Source: Pasteurella dagmatis
GTDB taxonomy: Bacteria > Pseudomonadota > Gammaproteobacteria > Enterobacterales > Pasteurellaceae
DNA length: 64,000 bases
Reading direction: 5' to 3'
NCBI RefSeq assembly: GCF_900186835.1
Contig: NZ_LT906448.1
Span: forward strand, 1,657,501-1,721,500
Shown here: piece by piece, positions 36,624 through 45,755 of the stretch
Position numbering within the stretch: position 1 is the stretch's first letter
Layout: each line of letters starts with the position of its first letter
Made by a program: the position numbers and the translations under genes
The notes under the pieces: model-generated
Database searches by the model: none
What the model saw: only the letters and a program-made list of their open reading frames with translations
Told to the model about the DNA's origin: nothing

Positions 36624-37734
36624 AATAATTCCTTATAAATTGTATTAATAGATTCTTCACTGGCGTTGCCAGTCCGATTTGCTCTGGATTTTGCGGATCA
36701 TACCAATATTTGACCGCACTGAATACATTTGATTCATATTGCGTGCCATTTCCTGCCACTTTTTTCCAATCTGCGCGTTCTTGATCTTTCGGTTGAAAAT
36801 CAAGATCCACATAAATTGGATAAATATCTAAATGAAAATGGCTAAATGTATGACGAAATACTGTCCATTCTTGATAATACCGAATACCTCTGTATTTTAA
36901 AAAAGCGATCAAATTGTCTTTGGTTTCAAATTGAGGAAAACAATATAATCCCCCCCAAATCCCCGAATTTTCACGCTGTTCTAATGCAACTTTACCTTGT
37001 GACGCTAAAATTAAGAAATAACTTTCTCGCTCGGGTAAGTTTTTTTTCGGCTTTTTGCCCGGATAATCTTGCCAATTTTGTTGTAAGTTAGCTTGGCAAT
37101 AAGCTCTTAATGGACAAAGGTTGCATTTCGGTTTAGAACGCGTGCACACCATTGCACCAAGATCCATCATTGCTTGGTTAAAATTCGCCACTTGAGAGGT
37201 CGGAGTCACTTCTTCAGTCAGTTGCCACAATTTATCCTCGACTTTTTTCTCACCTGGCCAACCTGCAACAGTAAAATAACGCGCTAAGACACGTTTTACA
37301 TTACCATCTAAAATCGGATAAGGTGCATCTAAACAAGAAGAAAGTACTGCGCCTGCGGTGCTTCGCCCAACACCTGTCAACGCCAGCACTTTTTCAAACT
37401 CAGTAGGGAACTCACCTGCATATTGATCACGAATTGTTTGAGCCGCTTTATGTAAGTTTCTGGCTCGAGCGTAATAACCAAGCCCTGTCCATAGGTGGAG
37501 TACTTCATCAAGTGGTGCATTAGCAAGTGCGGTCACATTTGGAAAAGTTTCGACAAAACGTTCAAAATAGGGAATCACTGTCGCTACTTGGGTTTGTTGC
37601 AACATTACCTCAGATAACCAAACTCCATATAAGCTTTTGTTTTGTTGCCAAGGCAAATGTTTACGACCAAATTTATCATACCAAGTTAAAACAGCTGAAG
37701 CAAAAGGGGCATCAGGGGAAGATTTAGCAAGCAT
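36616..37734 (-). CDS. mutY: Adenine DNA glycosylase
   Basis: This is a 372-residue base-excision repair enzyme that removes A mispaired with 8-oxoguanine. The helix-hairpin-helix with catalytic Asp reads [14 protein letters not shown], then [11 protein letters not shown]. The 4Fe-4S cluster Cys are in [17 protein letters not shown]. The C-terminal NUDIX-like domain includes [18 protein letters not shown] chose ATG 37734 ([11 protein letters not shown]); an ATG 15 codons further up is possible, and neither has a strong ribosome site. Confidence 0.95.
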   Translation of the reverse strand: MLAKSSPDAPFASAVLTWYDKFGRKHLPWQQNKSLYGVWLSEVMLQQTQVATVIPYFERFVETFPNVTALANAPLDEVLHLWTGLGYYARARNLHKAAQTIRDQYAGEFPTEFEKVLALTGVGRSTAGAVLSSCLDAPYPILDGNVKRVLARYFTVAGWPGEKKVEDKLWQLTEEVTPTSQVANFNQAMMDLGAMVCTRSKPKCNLCPLRAYCQANLQQNWQDYPGKKPKKNLPERESYFLILASQGKVALEQRENSGIWGGLYCFPQFETKDNLIAFLKYRGIRYYQEWTVFRHTFSHFHLDIYPIYVDLDFQPKDQERADWKKVAGNGTQYESNVFSAVKYWYDPQNPEQIGLATPVKNLLIQFIRNYYG

Positions 37735-37821
37735 AATTAAAAAAGTGCGATAAAAATCCGAAAAATCTTGTACGATCAATGTCTAAAAAATCTTAAAAAT
37801 TGACCGCACTTTTAATAAAAA

Positions 37822-38313
37822 TTAATGAGGTGACATACTTTTCAGTACATTATCCTTCAACACAATGTGATGAAATAAAGCAGCTGCAGCGTGCATTCCC
37901 GCTAAAGCAATAAAGCTATTTGCTAACCATTTATGCGCTTTCCCAAGAGAAAAATCGACACTGTAATAAGGCAAATTCCAGCTAAATAACATAAAATCAT
38001 CAACATCTGCAGTTAACGTTAAATATCCCACCACTGGTGTGAGTGCCATACAAATATATAACAGCATTTGTACCGAATGTGCTGCGATATGCTGCAAGCG
38101 TGAAAGGTTGTGTTCTGGCTGCGCATTACGATAAAACATTCGTAAAACAATGCGTAGTAACAATAAAATAACGATTATGATTCCACTCAACACGTGGATT
38201 TCACCTACAACACCATCACCTGGTGGATAATCCCCTGTAAAATACGCGGTTAACACAAATAACAACGTGAGCCAGTGAAGATATATCATTGGTTTTGGAT
38301 ATTTTTGAGGCAT
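37822..38313 (-). CDS. Cytochrome b561 family protein
   Basis: This is a 163-residue membrane protein with four helices and the His ligands of the b561/YodB type: H13 in IYLHWLT, another in VGEIHVLSG, and others in MAAHSVQM and the C-terminal HAAAALFHH. It is probably a membrane di-haem superoxide or quinol oxidoreductase. The ATG at 38313 follows AAGGAA. It is divergent from trmB by 118 bases and separated from mutY by uptake signal copies at 37740 and 37802. Confidence 0.88.
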   Translation of the reverse strand: MPQKYPKPMIYLHWLTLLFVLTAYFTGDYPPGDGVVGEIHVLSGIIIVILLLLRIVLRMFYRNAQPEHNLSRLQHIAAHSVQMLLYICMALTPVVGYLTLTADVDDFMLFSWNLPYYSVDFSLGKAHKWLANSFIALAGMHAAAALFHHIVLKDNVLKSMSPH

Positions 38314-38431
38314 ATAAAATTCCTTTCCCACAAAGATTGAAGTAAAAGTTTGCATCAACAATGACAAGTTTTGTGTTTTTCAGCAAACCCCGTATAATTC
38401 CCAGCAACTCAGATCATTATAAACAAAAAAT

Positions 38432-39199
38432 ATGTCATTTAATAATCAAGATTCAAACAATCAACCAACCTTTGCCGATCAAAAACGAAAAACTGTTGAA
38501 GTAGCAGAATTTACCGAAGACGGTCGCTATAAACGTAAAGTTCGCAGTTTTGTACTACGCACTGGTCGTTTAAGTGAATTTCAAAAAAATGCAATGAATC
38601 AAAACTGGGGCTTTTATGGTTTAGAACACCAAAACGAACCTTTCGATTTCAAAAAAATTTATGGCAATGACAACCCTGTTGTATTAGAAATTGGCTTTGG
38701 AATGGGACACTCTTTAGTCGAAATGGCATTGCAAAATCCCGATCGTAATTATTTAGGGATTGAAGTACATACACCCGGAGTAGGCGCTTGTATTGCAAAT
38801 GCAATCGAAAAAAGCGTAAAAAACTTACGTGTAATTTGCCACGATGCTACCGAAATTTTACGTGATTGTATTGCAGATGCCAGTTTAGAGGGGCTACAGT
38901 TATTCTTCCCAGATCCTTGGCATAAAGCAAAGCATCACAAACGCCGAATTGTGCAACCGCACTTTGTTGAAAAAGTGATACAAAAACTGACACAAGGTGG
39001 GTTTATCCATATGGCAACAGACTGGGAAAATTACGCTGAACATATGCTTGAAGTGCTACAACAAGCAGAAAGTTTACACAATACCTCAGAAACAAATGAT
39101 TATATTCCACGCCCCGATTTTCGCCCTTTGACGAAATTCGAACAACGTGGTCACCGTTTAGGCCATGGTGTGTGGGATTTATATTTCACAAAAAAATAA
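38432..39199 (+). CDS. trmB: tRNA (guanine-N7-)-methyltransferase
   Basis: This is a 255-residue SAM-dependent methyltransferase that makes m7G46 in t[19 protein letters not shown] is the SAM loop, [11 protein letters not shown] follows, [16 protein letters not shown] is the TrmB signature, and [10 protein letters not shown] ends the core. It lies 81 bases before yggL on the same strand, which is the same pair as in E. coli. Confidence 0.96.
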   Translation: MSFNNQDSNNQPTFADQKRKTVEVAEFTEDGRYKRKVRSFVLRTGRLSEFQKNAMNQNWGFYGLEHQNEPFDFKKIYGNDNPVVLEIGFGMGHSLVEMALQNPDRNYLGIEVHTPGVGACIANAIEKSVKNLRVICHDATEILRDCIADASLEGLQLFFPDPWHKAKHHKRRIVQPHFVEKVIQKLTQGGFIHMATDWENYAEHMLEVLQQAESLHNTSETNDYIPRPDFRPLTKFEQRGHRLGHGVWDLYFTKK

Positions 39200-39280
39200 A
39201 AAATAGACCGCACTTTCAGACTAAGTCGTGGCATAATTTACCGACAGAATTTTATCAGCCAACAGAGAGGAGAATCGAGA

Positions 39281-39625
39281 ATGGCGATTAAACGTAACAA
39301 AAGACAACGTAAAAAAATGCACCTTGCAGAGTTCCAAGAATTAGGTTTTTTAGTGAACTGGCAATTTGCTGACGGCACTGCCATTGAGCAAATTGATGAA
39401 GTAGTTGATCGTTTTATTCGTGAAGTGATCCAACCAAATGGCTTAGCTTACGAAGGTAGTGGTTACTTACATTGGGAAGGTCTAGTTTGTTTAGAAGCTG
39501 TTGGAAAATGTGATGAAAACCACCGCACTTTAGTAAAAGAGTGGTTAGAGAAAAACGGCTTACAACAAATTGAAATCAGTCAATTATTTGACATTTGGTG
39601 GGAATATCCTGCAAAAGATGCCTAG
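39281..39625 (+). CDS. yggL: YggL family 50S ribosome-binding protein
   Basis: This is a 114-residue basic-start protein (MAIKRNKRQRKKMHLAEFQEL), the family signature of YggL, now known in E. coli as a protein that binds the 50S subunit. Conserved parts are FLVNWQFADGT, FIREVIQPNGLAY and GSGYLHWEGLV. It is followed by a good hairpin terminator at 39649-39676. Confidence 0.9.
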   Translation: MAIKRNKRQRKKMHLAEFQELGFLVNWQFADGTAIEQIDEVVDRFIREVIQPNGLAYEGSGYLHWEGLVCLEAVGKCDENHRTLVKEWLEKNGLQQIEISQLFDIWWEYPAKDA

Positions 39626-39648
39626 TCATCTCAATTAATTACTCTATT

Positions 39649-39676
39649 AGGCGAACAGAGTTGTTCGCCTTTTTGT
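39649..39676 (+). terminator. Terminator after yggL
   Basis: AGGCGAACA pairs with TGTTCGCCT around GAGT, followed by TTTTTG. It is 24 bases after the yggL stop. Confidence 0.92.
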
Positions 39677-39755
39677 TTTTCTGTATGAATAATTGCTTAT
39701 TCCATATCATAAAACCTTGACGAATCAAGCTTTCAAGCGTAACATTCGCCACGAT

Positions 39756-39890
39756 TTAGTAATATGAGGACACACACTTTGGACAGTCACAGTCGATACC
39801 GAATTGAGTTTTTACTGTAACTTTCGCCATTCTTTTAATATCGGCGAGAGTTCGCTGATAAATCTTATCTAACACCGCTTTATTCGGCAT
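39756..39890 (-). other. 44-codon Cys-containing reading frame of unknown origin
   Basis: The minus strand encodes MPNKAVLDKIYQRTLADIKR followed by a basic stretch and ending DCDCPKCVSSYY. The three Cys and the amphipathic helix look protein-like, and the upstream frame also reads protein-like for seven codons before a stop. There is no clear ribosome site. It may be a tiny gene or, more likely, the remnant of a larger one, possibly mobile-element derived. I cannot name it. Confidence 0.35.
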
Positions 39891-40036
39891 CTTTTTCAGG
39901 TCATTGAAATCTCAATAACCCTAATCAAACGAATGAAAATTAACTACACTTACATAGAATTCTCTCTAGATAAAGATTTCGTTTGATTTCTTTTGTTCAT
40001 TGCGTTGTTCATAATCCAGCAAAGGAGTATGACAAA

Positions 40037-40987
40037 ATGATTAATGCTTTTGCACTTGAAGACGCTCGCCTAGTTCGTATTGATGAGGCTGAAAATACAC
40101 AGCTCAACGCCGCAATTTGGCTTGATTTACTCGAACCGACTAGCGAAGAGCGTGAAATTTTACAAGAAGGTTTAGGGCAAAGCCTTGCTACATTCCTTGA
40201 ATTAGAAGATATTGAGGCATCTGCACGTTTCTTCGAAGATGAAGACGGCTTACACCTTCACTCATTCTTTTATTGTGAAGACGAAGAGGATTACGCCGAC
40301 CTTGCCAGTGTGGCATTCACTGTACGTGATGGTCGTCTATTTACCTTACGTGATCGTGAATTACCTGCATTCCGTCTGTATCGTATGCGCTCACGTGCGC
40401 AACGTCTCGTGGAATGTAACGCTTATGAAGTGTTACTCGATTTGTTCGAAACCAAAATTGAGCAATTAGCAGATGTTATCGAAACGGTGTACTCTGATTT
40501 AGAAAAATTAAGTCGCGTAATTTTAGACGGTAAACAAGGAGAAGCCTTTGACGAAGCGCTTGCTACCCTCACAGAACAAGAAGACACTAGTTCAAAAGTA
40601 CGTCTATGCTTAATGGATACCCAACGAGCGTTAAGTTTCTTAGTACGTAAAACGCGCTTACCCGCAAATCAGTTAGAGCAGGCTCGCGAAATCTTACGTG
40701 ATATTGAGTCGCTACAACCGCACAACGAATCACTCTTCCAACGTGTCAACTTCCTAATGCAAGCAGCAATGGGTTTTATTAGTATTGAGCAAAACCGAAT
40801 TATCAAAATCTTCTCAGTTGTCTCAGTAATTTTCCTCCCTCCAACATTAGTTGCATCTAACTATGGTATGAACTTTGAGATTATGCCAGAATTAGGTCTT
40901 AAATTTGGTTATCCAATGGCGCTTGGATTGATGGCACTAGCTGCTTTTGCACCATATTGGTATTTCAAACGCAAAGGTTGGTTATAA
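40037..40987 (+). CDS. corA: Magnesium/cobalt transporter CorA
   Basis: This is a 316-residue CorA channel. The long cytoplasmic domain is acidic, and two C-terminal helices carry the [10 protein letters not shown] selectivity motif at the pore mouth. The last helix ends with KRKGWL. The chosen ATG at 40037 follows AAAGGAG by 9 bases; an ATG at 39983 would add 18 residues. The next gene (yggT) starts 14 bases later. Confidence 0.96.
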   Translation: MINAFALEDARLVRIDEAENTQLNAAIWLDLLEPTSEEREILQEGLGQSLATFLELEDIEASARFFEDEDGLHLHSFFYCEDEEDYADLASVAFTVRDGRLFTLRDRELPAFRLYRMRSRAQRLVECNAYEVLLDLFETKIEQLADVIETVYSDLEKLSRVILDGKQGEAFDEALATLTEQEDTSSKVRLCLMDTQRALSFLVRKTRLPANQLEQAREILRDIESLQPHNESLFQRVNFLMQAAMGFISIEQNRIIKIFSVVSVIFLPPTLVASNYGMNFEIMPELGLKFGYPMALGLMALAAFAPYWYFKRKGWL

Positions 40988-41001
40988 TTTAAGGAAAAAC
41001 A

Positions 41002-41568
41002 ATGAATTCATTACAATTATTAGTATTTATGCTCATTGATATTTATGGGCTAATTTTAGTATTACGAGCATGGTTCCAATTTAGCCGTGTAGATTTTTAC
41101 AACCCAATTTCACAAAGCTTGGTGAAAATCACACAGCCTATATTAAATCCATTGAGTGCGATGATTCCCACCATTAAAAATATCAATTTATCAGCATTAG
41201 TGTTGGCGTTTGTCTTATTCAGCATTAAATTCCCACTCGCTCATTTAGTCGGTAATTTATTTATCGCTAATGCTGAATGGCTAGATTATCTTTTTATTGG
41301 CACACTTACTCTTGTGCGTACCTTTGGGAAGGCAGTTTTCTATGTATTATTAATTGGGGCAGTAATGAGCTGGTTCAATCGTGGTGAAAACCCAATGCAA
41401 TTTGTGTTAGCCCAATTAACATACCCATTACTTCGCCCAATTCAACGCATTCTACCAAATACAGGAATGTTGGATTTTTCCCCAATGGTATTAGCCTTTG
41501 CACTTTTCTTCTTAAACAGTGTGTTAAATGACCTCTTCGGCATTTATTGGGCGTTAGCAAGCTATTAA
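41002..41568 (+). CDS. yggT: YggT family membrane protein
   Basis: This is a 188-residue integral membrane protein made of two YggT repeats, each with two helices and the pattern AWFQF..NPISQ / MSWFNR..NPM. YggT is implicated in K+ or osmotic homeostasis in E. coli and plastid division in plants; function here is not clear. AAGGAAAAAC precedes the ATG. The next gene, yggU, follows at once, as in E. coli. Confidence 0.92.
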   Translation: MNSLQLLVFMLIDIYGLILVLRAWFQFSRVDFYNPISQSLVKITQPILNPLSAMIPTIKNINLSALVLAFVLFSIKFPLAHLVGNLFIANAEWLDYLFIGTLTLVRTFGKAVFYVLLIGAVMSWFNRGENPMQFVLAQLTYPLLRPIQRILPNTGMLDFSPMVLAFALFFLNSVLNDLFGIYWALASY

Positions 41569-41592
41569 GTGCGGTTAATTTCTTACGAGTTT

Positions 41593-41895
41593 ATGGCAGC
41601 AATAGAAAAACAAGGTGAAAACTTGCGGTTGCGGATCTTTCTGCAACCGAAAGCTAGCAAAGATCAAATTGTTGGCTTGCACGATGACGAGCTCAAAATC
41701 ACAATCACTGCACCACCAATTGATGGGCAAGCTAATGCTCACTTACTCAAATTTTTAAGTAAAACATTTAAAGTGCCTAAAAGTAGCATTGTCTTAGAAA
41801 AAGGCGAGCTCAATCGACACAAACAGATTTTAGTTCCAAATCCCAAAATAATCCCCGAAATTGTATCTGGCTTCTTAACATATAGTAAGAATTGA
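41593..41895 (+). CDS. yggU: YggU family (DUF167) protein
   Basis: This is a 100-residue small soluble DUF167 protein: [18 protein letters not shown] and [20 protein letters not shown] are its signatures. A GTG at 41569, directly after the yggT stop, is in frame and would add eight residues, but that GTG is the middle of an uptake signal (AAGTGCGGT, 41567-41575), so it is a poor start. I prefer ATG 41593, though no strong ribosome site is near. Function unknown. Confidence 0.85.
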   Translation: MAAIEKQGENLRLRIFLQPKASKDQIVGLHDDELKITITAPPIDGQANAHLLKFLSKTFKVPKSSIVLEKGELNRHKQILVPNPKIIPEIVSGFLTYSKN

Positions 41896-42181
41896 TTTTC
41901 TATTTGAGGTTAATAAATATAGCCCTGAATGTTGCCTCTTCTGATCTGAGTAAACAAATCGGATAGTTTCTGCGTTGTTATCTTCTTGTTGAATAGTATG
42001 GCTCACAAATGTTGCTCAAAAACGAGCTTAATAAAACCACACCAATAATTTTTTAACAATAATCGCAGCTCATCATCCTTGCCCAATATTGCATATTATT
42101 GAAATCAGAAACTGAAACAAATAAGGTACTGCTGCGAAGGATACAAATTTTCTCTTTTAGCAAATGAACAAGTTAAAAGCG
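41896..42181. other. Gap between yggU and acetyltransferase
   Basis: No gene is seen in this 286-base stretch. It contains several stop codons in every frame and no recognised repeat. Confidence 0.5.
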
Positions 42182-42616
42182 TTATAGATTCAGCTCAAAA
42201 ATCGTTTTCTTTGGATTGATTTTAAATCCTTCAGCTTCGAGAATAGCCTGTTGCTGTTGCCCTTGTTCCACAACCAAACGTGTAGATTGTGTGTAACGTA
42301 CAAACTCTTTCGCTTTTGCTACAAGTGCGGTGTAGATATCCGCATAATTAGAATTAGGTAGGACAAAAATATCTGTTAACTGCCAATAGCGCTGTAATTG
42401 TAAGGACGAAAGACGCGGATAGAGCTGAATAAAACCAAGAGGTTGTTGATTATCATCAAGGGCAATAAAAAATATACTTTCACTAAAGCGGATTCGATTA
42501 GTAAGAAAAGCTAAAGTACGGTCGGGATTTTCCGACATTCCAGAAGCAAGACGATAATGCTCAAAGAGCGGTAACAGAATATCTAAGTTCCATTGTTCGG
42601 CTTTAAAAATTTTCAT
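42182..42616 (-). CDS. GNAT family N-acetyltransferase
   Basis: This is a 144-residue GNAT enzyme. Substrate unknown. The middle holds SIFFIALDDNQQPLGFIQLYP, the beta4 strand. VLPNSNYADIYTALVAKAKEF resembles the acetyl-CoA loop helix, and the tail KINPKKTIFEL is typical. ATG 42616 is chosen over upstream in-frame starts, which would add a 31-residue basic, non-GNAT stretch. It is divergent from tpiA. Confidence 0.8.
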   Translation of the reverse strand: MKIFKAEQWNLDILLPLFEHYRLASGMSENPDRTLAFLTNRIRFSESIFFIALDDNQQPLGFIQLYPRLSSLQLQRYWQLTDIFVLPNSNYADIYTALVAKAKEFVRYTQSTRLVVEQGQQQQAILEAEGFKINPKKTIFELNL

Positions 42617-42793
42617 CTTCGTCCAAATCGCATATTTTTTATCAAATCTATACAGTAGATTGTATCTTTTTAAAACGAAATAATCATCTTTTCTAAAATT
42701 TTTTTTCAAATTTGCCTAAAATCAACAGAAGGTGATCAAAAATTTGGTATAGTAATGCGGTTATTTTTTATTAATTCAATACGGAGAAAAATT

Positions 42794-43561
42794 ATGGCAC
42801 GTCGTCCTTTAGTTATGGGTAACTGGAAATTAAACGGTAGCAAAGCATTCACGAAAGAATTAATCGAAGGCTTAAAAACAGAATTAGCTGGTGTTGAAGG
42901 TTGTGATGCAGCAATTGCACCACCTGTCATGTATTTAGCAGAAGCCGAAGCGGCATTAGCTGGTAGTGTAATTGCACTAGGTTCACAAAACGTCGATGTA
43001 AACGTACAAGGCGCATTCACTGGTGATATTTCAACTGAAATGTTAAAAGATTTTGGTGCGAAATATATTATTATCGGTCACTCTGAGCGTCGTACTTACC
43101 ACAAAGAAAGCGATGAATTTATTGCGAAAAAATTCGCTGCATTAAAACAAGCAGGTTTAGTGCCTGTATTATGTATCGGTGAAAGCGAAGCTGAAAACGA
43201 AGCTGGCAAAACTGAAGAAGTTTGTGCACGTCAAATTGATGCAGTGTTGAATACATTAGGCGCAGAAGCATTTAACGGTGCAGTAATCGCATACGAACCA
43301 ATTTGGGCAATCGGTACAGGCAAATCAGCAACTCCAGCACAAGCACAAGCAGTTCACGCCTTTATCCGTAGCCACATTGCGAAGAAAGATCAAGCAGTTG
43401 CAGATCAAGTTATCATTCAATACGGTGGTTCTGTTAATGATGCAAATGCGGCTGAGTTATTCACTCAACCAGACATCGACGGTGCATTAGTTGGTGGCGC
43501 ATCATTAAAAGCACCAGCATTTGCCGTGATCGTAAAAGCAGCTGCAAAAGCAAAAAACTAA
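42794..43561 (+). CDS. tpiA: Triosephosphate isomerase
   Basis: This is a 255-residue glycolytic enzyme, the normal length. It interconverts dihydroxyacetone phosphate and glyceraldehyde 3-phosphate. GNWKLNGS holds the active-site Asn and Lys, IIGHSERR the catalytic His, and [11 protein letters not shown] the catalytic Glu. The start ATG 42794 follows GGAG; a longer frame to 42755 is rejected. A hairpin terminator follows at 43579-43606. Confidence 0.98.
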   Translation: MARRPLVMGNWKLNGSKAFTKELIEGLKTELAGVEGCDAAIAPPVMYLAEAEAALAGSVIALGSQNVDVNVQGAFTGDISTEMLKDFGAKYIIIGHSERRTYHKESDEFIAKKFAALKQAGLVPVLCIGESEAENEAGKTEEVCARQIDAVLNTLGAEAFNGAVIAYEPIWAIGTGKSATPAQAQAVHAFIRSHIAKKDQAVADQVIIQYGGSVNDANAAELFTQPDIDGALVGGASLKAPAFAVIVKAAAKAKN

Positions 43562-43578
43562 TTTAATCTCTTAAAACA

Positions 43579-43606
43579 AAAAGCAGATCATTTGATCTGC
43601 TTTTTT
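43579..43606 (+). terminator. Terminator after tpiA
   Basis: AAAAGCAGATCA pairs with TGATCTGCTTTT around TT, followed by T-rich sequence. It is 18 bases after the stop. Confidence 0.9.
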
Positions 43607-43631
43607 ATTACCTAAAGTGCGGTCTGTTTTT

Positions 43632-44444
43632 CTATTTTTTCCAACTCACAAACGCCCAAGTTTTAAAGTCACCACGTGAGGAAGTGAGGTTTGGGTGTTT
43701 GTGATAATATTCTTTGAGTTTTGCCATTTCTTGTTCGGTTAACTCGCCAATCGACCACTGCACTGATTGGATAAAACTTTGCTCATCAATTTTTTCAGGC
43801 TGAATCAAACTGCATTCAGCAGTAATAAAATCCACAGAAGCGTAATAGCCTTTTTGATGTAACAAATTCAGCGCATACATATAATTCGGGAATCCCACCG
43901 AATCTCTGCCAATATATTGCAAAATGTCGCGTGCGATAAAGTCTTTTTCGACAATCATCGTCATATAAACTGCTTTTCTTGCTTTGGCATTCAGCTTATC
44001 CAACGCTTTATCTAAATCAGCCACCATTGAAGAACGTGATGACACACAGATATCACATTCTGGCACATCGTCCCAATTCTCTTCCCAAGATTTACGTATC
44101 GACTGCACGTTATCCAGCCCTAAATTTTGCGCACGCTGTTGTAAAACGGACAACATTCCTTCACTATAATCTAGCCCATATACCTGTCTTAATTGTGATG
44201 CAACTGAAAGAACAATCGCACCACCCCCGCAGCCCACATCTAATAAAGTATCAGCGTTACTTAAATCCATTCGGCTCACAAAGGCTCTTACATATTCATT
44301 ATGTAAATCGTATTCGGACTGTTGCATTTTCTCTGCTTTGCGATCCCAATCTTGTGCCGTTTTTGGCTCTCTTGAGGCAAGCTGGTAATGATTTCGATAC
44401 AATTCGGCGAAATTCACGTCCCAAAGCGTTTCTGTCTTATTCAT
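43632..44444 (-). CDS. Class I SAM-dependent methyltransferase
   Basis: This is a 270-residue methyltransferase. LLDVGCGGGAIVLSVA is the SAM-binding loop, YGLDYSEGML follows, and CVSSRSSMVADL is a later segment. Target unknown. It overlaps the ABC ATPase remnant by eight bases, and in related strains it appears to be the last gene of an iron or molybdate-type ABC operon. The rest of that operon is absent here. Confidence 0.85.
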   Translation of the reverse strand: MNKTETLWDVNFAELYRNHYQLASREPKTAQDWDRKAEKMQQSEYDLHNEYVRAFVSRMDLSNADTLLDVGCGGGAIVLSVASQLRQVYGLDYSEGMLSVLQQRAQNLGLDNVQSIRKSWEENWDDVPECDICVSSRSSMVADLDKALDKLNAKARKAVYMTMIVEKDFIARDILQYIGRDSVGFPNYMYALNLLHQKGYYASVDFITAECSLIQPEKIDEQSFIQSVQWSIGELTEQEMAKLKEYYHKHPNLTSSRGDFKTWAFVSWKK

Positions 44445-44682
44445 AGATTGTCCTTAAATTTTTACGCAATAATTGTTCATCTAATTGATAAATGATGGCA
44501 AGATTTTTCACAGTCAGCGTTTGTTTCGGTTCGCCATTAGTAATTGTTTTATATTGATGAAATAAAATTGACAAACCGAGTTGTTTTAACTGTACAATTT
44601 TTTCTCTCACTTGATTACCAAAATAGAGGTTTGAATCTGGTTCGTCCATAATTAAAAAGACTGTTGCTATGCCAATCCTCTA
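44437..44682 (-). pseudogene. Remnant of a MolC/FecE-type ABC transporter ATPase
   Basis: The open part (44437-44649) reads MDEPDSNLYFGNQVREKIVQ and LKQLGLSILFHQY, then EPKQTLTVKNLAIIYQLDEQ and ends LRTIYE. This is the Walker B / D-loop region and the C-terminal end of an ABC ATPase, with the switch-His region collapsed and about 150 N-terminal residues missing. In the same frame a few more residues (IGIATVFLI) sit upstream, then a stop. Uptake ATPases of the H. influenzae HI1470 (MolC) type have this C-terminus. It is a decayed gene, not a start of a small protein. Confidence 0.82.
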
Positions 44683-44788
44683 GTAATCAAGATTAGTATT
44701 CATCCCTACTAATTTAGTAGTAAAATGCTAGGTTATAAATGTACAATGCTTAGAAAAAACACAAAATTTAGGTAACATAAAAAATAAA

Positions 44789-44826
44789 ATGCGGTCAAAA
44801 TTTTAAAATTTTGTACCGCACTTTTT
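44789..44826. terminator. Uptake-signal-derived hairpin upstream of GT8 3' end
   Basis: TGCGGTCAAAATTTT (first base degenerate relative to AAGTGCGGT) faces AAAATTTTGTACCGCACTT, forming a long AT-rich stem with a GCGGT/ACCGC base. It likely ends the GT8 gene (minus strand). Confidence 0.7.
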
Positions 44827-44831
44827 ATCGA

Positions 44832-45656
44832 TTAGTTTTCTTCATTCGTCCACTTACGGATAATATCCTGCCATTCTAATTGGTAATAAGCCCAATATTG
44901 ATCACGAAACGGCAAGTCATATTCAGGCAATAACCAAGGTTTGTATCTTGTAATATAGTGAATGACTTTAGGTTGTTGTCCTTGTAAATCTTTATATTTC
45001 TCAAGTGCTTCTGGCATTTTGTGTTGAATAAATGCAATTAGACTTCCCGTTTGATAATTATAAATTTTGTCTAATGCTTGCCATTTGCCTTTCAAAATAA
45101 TATTCATAGCATCTTGATCGCCATAATATAAATTCACAGCTTGCTTAGTTAGGTCCATCAGCTGATTTTCAATATTTTGATCTCGCCATTTGTTCAAATC
45201 AATTAGCAACATTCCTGAGTTAAAATAGGGTTTCATATCAGGAAACTCTTTATAGCTATGTGGTGCTATATTTAAAAAAGCATCTTCGACAGCATACATC
45301 ATATTATCACCAAAATCGGTGTAATATATTTCAGTTAAAGATCCTGTCACCACCACATCACAATCCAAATATAGCACACGATCGAGTGGTAATTGCCCTA
45401 ATAAATAGCGGAAATAACTCGCTTCAGAAATATGATCTAATGTAGGGAATGTGGAAATGACCTCTGAATCAACTTTGGCATCAATAATATTTGAACCAAA
45501 ATAGGCAAGGTATTGATTGAGAATTTGAAACCATTCGGAGGGATAATCTTTATTCAATAAATAAAAATGCACGTTTTTATTATGATAAGAAACGGATTTA
45601 ATAAGTGTTTTAACTTGCTCTGAAAATTGTACGTCCGCTGATAAAACAATATTCAT
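44832..45656 (-). CDS. Family 8 glycosyltransferase (probable LOS sugar transferase)
   Basis: This is a 274-residue GT8 enzyme like LgtC. MNIVLSADVQFSEQV opens the GT-A fold. YLDCDVVVTGS holds the D-x-D metal site, and FNSGMLLIDLNKW and GDQDAMNIILKGKW follow. VIHYITRYKPW near the end carries the His of the GT8 fold. It probably adds galactose or glucose to lipooligosaccharide. I see no tetranucleotide repeat at the start, so it is not of the phase-variable kind seen in some H. influenzae LOS genes. ATG 45656 is chosen over 45689. Confidence 0.87.
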   Translation of the reverse strand: MNIVLSADVQFSEQVKTLIKSVSYHNKNVHFYLLNKDYPSEWFQILNQYLAYFGSNIIDAKVDSEVISTFPTLDHISEASYFRYLLGQLPLDRVLYLDCDVVVTGSLTEIYYTDFGDNMMYAVEDAFLNIAPHSYKEFPDMKPYFNSGMLLIDLNKWRDQNIENQLMDLTKQAVNLYYGDQDAMNIILKGKWQALDKIYNYQTGSLIAFIQHKMPEALEKYKDLQGQQPKVIHYITRYKPWLLPEYDLPFRDQYWAYYQLEWQDIIRKWTNEEN

Positions 45657-45755
45657 ATTGCTGTCTCTGCCCTGAGAAAATAAAAGCATATTTTAATCTG
45701 AAATACAGCTAAAGACGATTGCTTTCTTCCGTCAAAACAACCGTCTTTACAAAGA

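Noticed and set aside
44832..45656. Phase-variable LOS glycosyltransferase
   Set aside because: No tetranucleotide repeat tract is present in or before the GT8 reading frame.
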